Shown one piece after another: positions 59,050 to 64,000 of a stretch of DNA of 64,000 bases. The position numbers were made by a program, and so were the translations under genes. The notes under the pieces were generated by a model. The model saw only the letters and a program-made list of their open reading frames with translations, ran no database searches and had not been told where the DNA came from. How positions within the stretch are numbered: position 1 is the first letter of the stretch; each line of letters begins with the position of its first letter. Source of the DNA: Lepas anatifera (taxonomy: Eukaryota > Arthropoda > Thecostraca > Lepadidae); assembly GCA_034440635.1 (NCBI GenBank), contig JAOTON010002202.1:434001-498000 (forward strand), given 5' to 3'.

Positions 59050-59830
59050 TTACAAAATCCAGCCATATCAGTCGGACAAACAGCATGTGCAGTAGGGCGT
59101 TATAAATCTGTAGATAGGCTATCATAATCAGCCGTGTATATCCTAACTTCTCGTTTACTTATGTCAAGTTTATTCGTGTTCCGTACGCAGCCGATAAGTT
59201 ACGACTGCAGTTAAATGTCCGTGGTCATCGGCTATCCGCCCGTCATCAGCGGGCGAATCGATTAGGTTTGTTCATTGCTTTCCTGCATGGTACTCATCTT
59301 TAGGCGGCTGCTTTTTACGCGACAGGAAGTACTAGACCAAATTATGAGTAACCAAATCAGAATTGTGCTAACAAAAATTGACATGCTTCAATAGATGCTT
59401 GGGATTATTTCCAATTTGGAACCCAAGTAATGCTGCAGTATTGTAGTAGGAGAAGGTGCCCTTATTATGCACACCTAAAGGAAAAATCACAATTGCTCCA
59501 AGATAGGCCAATCCTGAATCATGGAACTATGCAATGGCGTAGTTCAACGTGTTGCCTAACCTCTGCCAGTATAAAAAAAATAAGCTGTAATGGTCATTGC
59601 TAGGGAACATTTTTTTTTAAACAGCCTGCATTCGTGCGTCATTAGGAACGGGCGCCTTCTTTATCACACCTCGTAGAATCTGCGCGCCTAATTACGCACA
59701 CCTGTTACTGATCCTATTCAAGACATCGACTACTTTATCATCATATTGTATTGCATGCTACTATGATATTTTCTTTGATCGTTATGTTTTATTTTGATGT
59801 TCTTATTGCGATTATTCTTTCTTTTTTTAG
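59050..59830. other. Nothing recognised
   Basis: Unique sequence. A small hairpin (CGCCCGTCATCAGCGGGCG) lies near 59238. CACACCT phrases recur at 59470, 59665 and 59698. Confidence 0.45.
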
Positions 59831-59929
59831 ACTTGCAGGTTAGCGTGGCACGCACAAAAATACAAGCAATTGAGGCCATGGCTACATTGCTCTCAGAAAG
59901 CAAACACCAACAGATTCAAAACAACGCAG
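59831..59929 (+). CDS. Candidate 99-nt exon, helical product
   Basis: It is preceded by a long pyrimidine tract ending CTTTCTTTTTTTAG and followed by GCAG-GTACAT. Length 99 nt, entering and leaving in phase 1. The frame reads LQVSVARTKIQAIEAMATLL, then SESKHQQIQNNA, strongly helical and without stops. The family is not recognised. Strong splice signals and symmetric phase make a real internal exon plausible. The open frame then runs on to 60174 into repeat sequence, which I regard as read-through. Confidence 0.4.
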
Positions 59930-60164
59930 GTACATTTGTTCTCATTGTCGCAATGTCGCATCCACTGAATCTGTGCAGTGTCACACTGCTTTGCTGGACT
60001 CCTCGAAGTGGTGGCCATCGCGGAAATGGGGCACAGCTCAGGGGGTACCACAGGGGCCTCATCTTTGGGAGGAGTTTAAACCACTCATCGGTGTCAATAA
60101 AGCCCAAAACGCAGAGACCTAAAACGCCAGCTCGGTGGCTCTATATCATCTCAAAGGCCCTTAG

Positions 60165-60400
60165 CCCAGCTTAGGGATCCCTAGATTAGCTCAGGGGGTT
60201 GGAAAAGAAATACAAGTAGAACAGCTCAGGGTCCCATGCTCGGGGGCCCATATCAGCTCAGGGCTACTAGGCAAGCTTCAGGGGCCCAAAAAGCTAAGGA
60301 GTCCCGATCTGCCCAGGTGTATCTTAGGCCAGCTCAGGGGTCCCAAATCAGCTAAGGAGCCCTCACAGAAACTCAGGGTGCCGCCATACCGACTCAAGAG
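60165..60400. repeat. Third block of the ~20-bp minisatellite, inverted
   Basis: GCTCAGGGGGCC and AGCTCAGGG phrases repeat. This is the reverse complement of the family at 0.1-2.2 and 46.4-47.5 kb. Confidence 0.8.
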
Positions 60401-60460
60401 CTTCCTCAGGCAAGATATCGGCGTCAGTTTATTTCATATTTCATCTTACTTATATTCCGT

Positions 60461-60462
<2 letters not shown>

Positions 60463-60513
<51 letters not shown>
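60463..60513. repeat. (TA)n microsatellite
   Basis: Pure TA tract at the outer end of the PLE. It is read in frame with the PLE N-terminal segment, as in the 8-10.8 kb copies. Confidence 0.97.
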
Positions 60514-60515
<2 letters not shown>

Positions 60516-62015
60516 TTGATTAAAGATGACAGCGTGTTTGGCATTTGTCAGTTTTCTATTCAGTGTTTCGATTTTCCTTATTAGTTTTCTCTGCTCGTTG
60601 GATGGAAACTCAGATAATAGTTTACCAAATGATACATTTCGCGACGTTTCGTCAATCACATTAACATCTTCGGGCATATCAATTGGTACAAATACATAAA
60701 TGCATACAAAATACACTCATCTACTTTCGGATCGTCTCGATATAACTAGCTCTTAATTCTTAAACAGCATGGACAAATCTTAGTTTAAAATTTCATGCTG
60801 ATAGCTCATGAGGGCACCATCAAGAAAAAGACACGATACTGGTTTTTAAAATTAAACTTACATACATATTCTAACATATTTCTAAACACTTTTATTTAGG
60901 GCAATCCTTTGTCACTTATGCTACCTAACTTTACGCACACTTATCTTAACCTAGGCCCCAGGGGGCGCCATCGAATAATGATAATGTGGATATTTGATTC
61001 ATCTGCCGATTGATGGTCGGGCTGAGATCGCGGATGTATACGGACTCCAGAACCTGCAGCTTCTTTTTTGTCTTGGCAGCGAGTGAGGATGTCTGTATTA
61101 TCGACGAGGATGGTTCTTGTCAGGGTCTTGTCGTGGTCTTGTCTTAGATGTTTCTGTGGAGCGCCTTCTTGCAAGTGCATAGTCATCCTCCTTGAGAAGC
61201 TCGTAGTTGTGTAACCAACATAGCTACGCTCTGGACGGTGCGCGCAATCACCAAATGGGCATTTAAATTGGTAGACTATGTTGACGGCTTTTAATTTCGA
61301 GTTCTTCTCGGACAGGTTGTTCTTCATGACTAGACTTGAGATTTTTGGGCTTTTATAAAATATTACCAGGCTGATCTTGTGCTCTGGGTTTTTGGGTTTG
61401 CAGTTTTTGATGACGATATCCTGCAGGGTCTTCTCTTCTTTTTTATATTGGGTTGTCATAATGTTTTGGTAGAAAATCCTGATGTCGTTTCCTTTGTTGG
61501 TTTCATTATCTGGTTTTTGCTGATGGTACTTGTTAAGTTGTCTGGAAATTATTTCTTCTATGTTGGCTTTCTCATAGTTGTTTGAAGCTAGAACACTTCT
61601 GATCCGGTTCAGCTCTTGGTGTATAAGCGCCCATGACGAGCAATGGGTGAGCGCACGATGGACGTACGCTCTTATCACGCTGTCTTTATACCGCTGTGGG
61701 CACTCACTTTTACCGTTGAGGCAATGACCCGTATTTGTCTCTTTACGGTACACTTGTGTTGTGTATTCAGCATTGGTGGCATCCACCAGCACATCGAGGA
61801 AAGGCATCTTGTGCTCAACACTTGTTTCCGTCGTGAAATGGAGTTCAGAGACCTCCTCAAACTTGTTCTTCAGAGTTTCAAGCTGTTCAGTGTCCTTCAC
61901 ATCTGAGTATATGTCATCAATATAGCGACAGTAAAGATAGGGCTTGGTTTCCATCTTCTCCAGAGCCTTCTCCTCCACGTAGGACATGTAGCTTTGCGCA
62001 AATAATACTCCCAGG
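60514..62015 (-). pseudogene. Penelope-like element: RT (C-terminal half), GIY-YIG, start of next copy
   Basis: Minus strand. It begins in the RT at SPLG-like LPLGVLFAQSYMSYVEEKAL (62010). The catalytic block YRYIDD-like CRYIDDIYSD follows near 61920, then HKMPFLDVLVDA near 61800. A connector leads to the GIY-YIG domain near 61290-61160 (FKCPFGDC...SYVGYTTTSFSRRMTMHLQE). A run of A near 61060 holds a one-base shift. In the next frame the family C-terminus VLESVYIRDLSPTIN is intact. After the stop and ~220 bp, an N-terminal PLE segment (PEDVNVIDETSRNVSFGKLL, then LIRKIETLNRKLTNAKHAVI) runs into the TA tract. The C-terminus-to-N-terminus order again suggests tandem copies. The N-terminal half of the RT is missing, so it is non-functional. 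Confidence 0.9.
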
Positions 62016-62070
62016 GGGAGTATTATTTGGGGGTACCTCCAAAGCTCCCAGGGAGCTTTGGAGGGGTACC
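61999..62070. other. Two adjacent near-perfect hairpins at the PLE breakpoint
   Basis: The first is CAAATAATACTCCC, loop AGG, then its complement (61999-62029). The second is TCCAAAGCTCCC, loop A, then its complement (62038-62062), flanked on both sides by GGTACC. They sit where PLE homology stops. Confidence 0.85.
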
Positions 62071-62111
62071 GGTGCACACTCAAGGTCACGTGGCACAAGA
62101 TAGGAGGCACC

Positions 62112-62142
62112 CATATATACATATATATATATATATATATAC
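62112..62142. repeat. (TA)n microsatellite
   Basis: Short TA tract upstream of the PLE breakpoint. Confidence 0.9.
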
Positions 62143-62789
62143 TAAATTTTAACTGGGGTGATGGATCTAGGACGAACCGGGGGAGGCGAATTTTAACCAT
62201 TCTTGCTGTCTCTGAAAACGCTACATACGGTAAAATATACCAACACATCTACGTAAGTTCTGGCAAGAAGGAGGCAGGATATGTGAGAAACCTAGATCAA
62301 GTCCCTATATTTTTTTGGGGACGTCCCCTCCCTAATACGCGAACTGGAGGGGACGCCTTCCCTCGTCCGCCCGCTGTCGACGCCCTTGCTTGTCCCATTC
62401 ATTGCACTAGTATACTGAGATACGCCTACACATACGCGAAACCTCTTGATTATAAACCCTGAGTACGCATGTGACATTGTATTAACATATGATATAGGGT
62501 TGGAAGTATGACGTGGTTACTTTCGTTCCTCCAGGGTGTCCTGTAAGCAATCAACTCACTCTGCATGGGCACACTCCAATTACATTATAACGCCCCATTT
62601 AGAGTTGTTGGAATCGCCTTTGTCACATAAAAATTATATGAACACGTAAATGAACTATCACCTGCATGTTATTCGTAACAATCAAAGATTCTAGCTGCCC
62701 TAAATATTGCTACGGACGGCGTTGTTTTACCAAGGACGGGCTACACACGACAGTGATCGGTTTTCGAATAGATTGCTCCTAAAAAGTTA
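62143..62789. other. Nothing recognised
   Basis: Unique sequence. Open frames at 62058-62462 overlap the microsatellite and are not credible. Confidence 0.45.
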
Positions 62790-62938
62790 TAGTCACGTCA
62801 TTGGTAAAAATATTATCTCAAACTTTTAGGAAGCTTGCCAAATTTAGTTTTAGCAAGAGTTAGAAAGTTAAAAAGGCCTATCGCGAACCATTTCGGAGAA
62901 TCCCGGAAAACATGAGGGTGAGCCCTTGCAGGAAAGGG
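62790..62938. mobile_element. TTAA MITE fragment, same family as 9329-10556, inverted
   Basis: Read on the minus strand from TTAA (62939-62942): CCCTTTCCTGCAAGGGCTC, then TTCTCCGAAATGGTTCGCGA and CTCTTGCTAAAACT. These match the left end of the 9329 element (CTCCGAAACGGCTTGCGA, CTTTTCCTAAAACT). Only one end is seen. Confidence 0.7.
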
Positions 62939-63274
62939 TTAAGGGAGCGCAAGCCTTTGCGTTCATATAATGTCCATAGTAATCTAGTATACTGTATGAT
63001 CTGAGCATCCGAGTTTTTCCCAAGACATACCTAATACAAGCACAGCTTTGCGATATTGAACGATGTCTGACCTCTGTTTGCCTACGCTTTTACTGATCTT
63101 ATCCATGGGCTATGAAAGTGGATGAAAAGTGTTCCAGTGCCTCTAAGCAAGACCAGAGATCTCTTTTCAATCCAGAGGGGTCTTGAATGGTTAAAGATGG
63201 CCTCGCCACCAGCAAAAAAGTGAGGGGTCCTGCCAAACTTCAGCCTGATGCCAATAACAAAATTTCCACATTAA

Positions 63275-64000
63275 CACGCGCATTGACGGGGGTCTGAGAC
63301 ACCCTCGCCTTGACGGGGGCGGGCGGGTACCCGCCCCCCTAAGATCTCGAGAACCGTGCTAGGTAGCGAAAAACGGTACAGGGCATTTGATAACCCAGGA
63401 ACTTCTCCATCGAAAATATTTGAACTATTTTTGTCGGGTCACATTTAAGGTCACTAGAGGTCAAAACATGCCGTAACAGGGATAACAAGTAAATTAAGTT
63501 TTTCGGCCATTACATCTGAACAATTAAAGATAGAGCAAAACGATTTAAACTGTATGAATCCTCGCAGCAAGCTGAATCGAATGATATATAATATGACCTT
63601 GCTAGGTCAAATCAAGGATTTGACCTGACCTGAGGTCAGGCCAACGTCAGATTGGGCAAAATGCATATCATTAGAACTGCAATAACAAGGCCAATCTAAT
63701 GCAGTTAAAATAAACGATATATTTCTATTCATTACTAAGTTATTCAGTTAAAACCATTTTTCCCATGTATTTCCAATGGAGAGGTCATGGTTCGTAGCTG
63801 ACCTTAGGCCATCGATATAAAAATACACGAACATATTTTTAAAGAACTCGGTGGGGCCATTATGTGATATGAGTTTCAATCGGATAAGTTCACCCTGCTT
63901 CGACTTATGCGATCTTAAACTTTTTTGAGGTCAGGTTACTTGACCTGTACTGGTGACCTGACCTGAAATGACATAACCTTAAAATTTTGAAAAAGGATGT
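63275..64000. mobile_element. TTAA-flanked AGGTCA-rich MITE, cut by window end
   Basis: TTAA (63271-63274) then CACGCGCATTGACGGGGG. The whole interior is closely similar to 35869-36712, including GAGGTCAAAACATGCC, the AGGTCA/TGACCT clusters and the terminal ACTTGACCTGTACTGGTGAC. The right end lies beyond the window. Confidence 0.92.

Noticed and set aside
59220..59260. A hammerhead core in the GTCATCAGC hairpin
   Set aside because: It has the loop letters of CTGATGA on the minus strand, but no GAAA core strand or second stem in the right place.
60941..62248. Treating the whole 435-codon minus-strand frame as one protein
   Set aside because: Only the part from about 62015 onward is PLE. The first ~80 codons read through a TA tract and unrelated sequence, and the last ~40 are out of frame after a one-base shift near 61060.

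Overview
This window looks like non-coding DNA from a metazoan genome, most likely an aquatic invertebrate (arthropod-like). The species cannot be fixed from the sequence. The evidence is eukaryotic splice signals, very short open frames, long TA, CT and CATA microsatellites, and a dense mix of Penelope-like elements (PLEs), CR1/Jockey-type LINE remnants, a dead piggyBac transposase, hAT-type MITEs with 8-bp target duplications and several families of TTAA-flanked MITEs. No complete gene is visible. What remains of genes is a handful of candidate exons, mostly on the minus strand.

Layout. 0.1-2.2 kb is a degenerate 20-bp minisatellite with a higher-order period. 3.3-6.2 kb holds a hAT-type MITE with a perfect target duplication, a decayed piggyBac transposase and two more MITE ends. 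6.5-6.9 kb is a fold-back element. 7.2-7.7 kb (minus) is a phase-compatible two-exon candidate with a membrane segment. 8.0-10.9 kb is an inverted pair of PLE 3' ends, one arm split by a TTAA-flanked MITE. 11-17 kb carries several hAT-type non-autonomous elements with readable target duplications. 20.0-22.7 kb has a TTAA-family element and a 1.7-kb near-perfect inverted repeat. 23.2-25.6 kb is a dead LINE (minus). It abuts a transmembrane exon (25.65-25.76 kb, minus) whose 3' splice site is amplified in a 59-bp tandem array. 28.6-29.1 and 39.0-39.6 kb are minisatellites that also touch coding-like minus-strand segments. 35.9-36.7 kb is an intact TTAA element. 37.4 kb is a tRNA-Glu-like SINE head. 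44.2-45.1 kb is another LINE remnant. 46.4-47.9 kb is more of the 20-bp minisatellite plus a PLE fragment. 53.2-55.8 kb is a minisatellite that repeats the 5' splice site of a candidate exon at 55.74-55.98 kb and is itself split by a 1-kb TTAA element. 57-59 kb is a pile of TTAA elements around a suspicious homopolymer block. 60.4-62.1 kb is a PLE with RT and GIY-YIG sequence. The window ends inside another TTAA element.

The most notable pattern is that tandem arrays coincide with exon edges. Candidate minus-strand exons at 55.74-55.98 and 25.65-25.76 kb have compatible phases. They could bound one ~30-kb intron whose donor end is repeated about 12 times and whose acceptor end is repeated about 14 times. 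That the exons belong to one gene, and that the arrays matter for splicing, is inference. The arrays, splice-site motifs and phases are read directly from the sequence.
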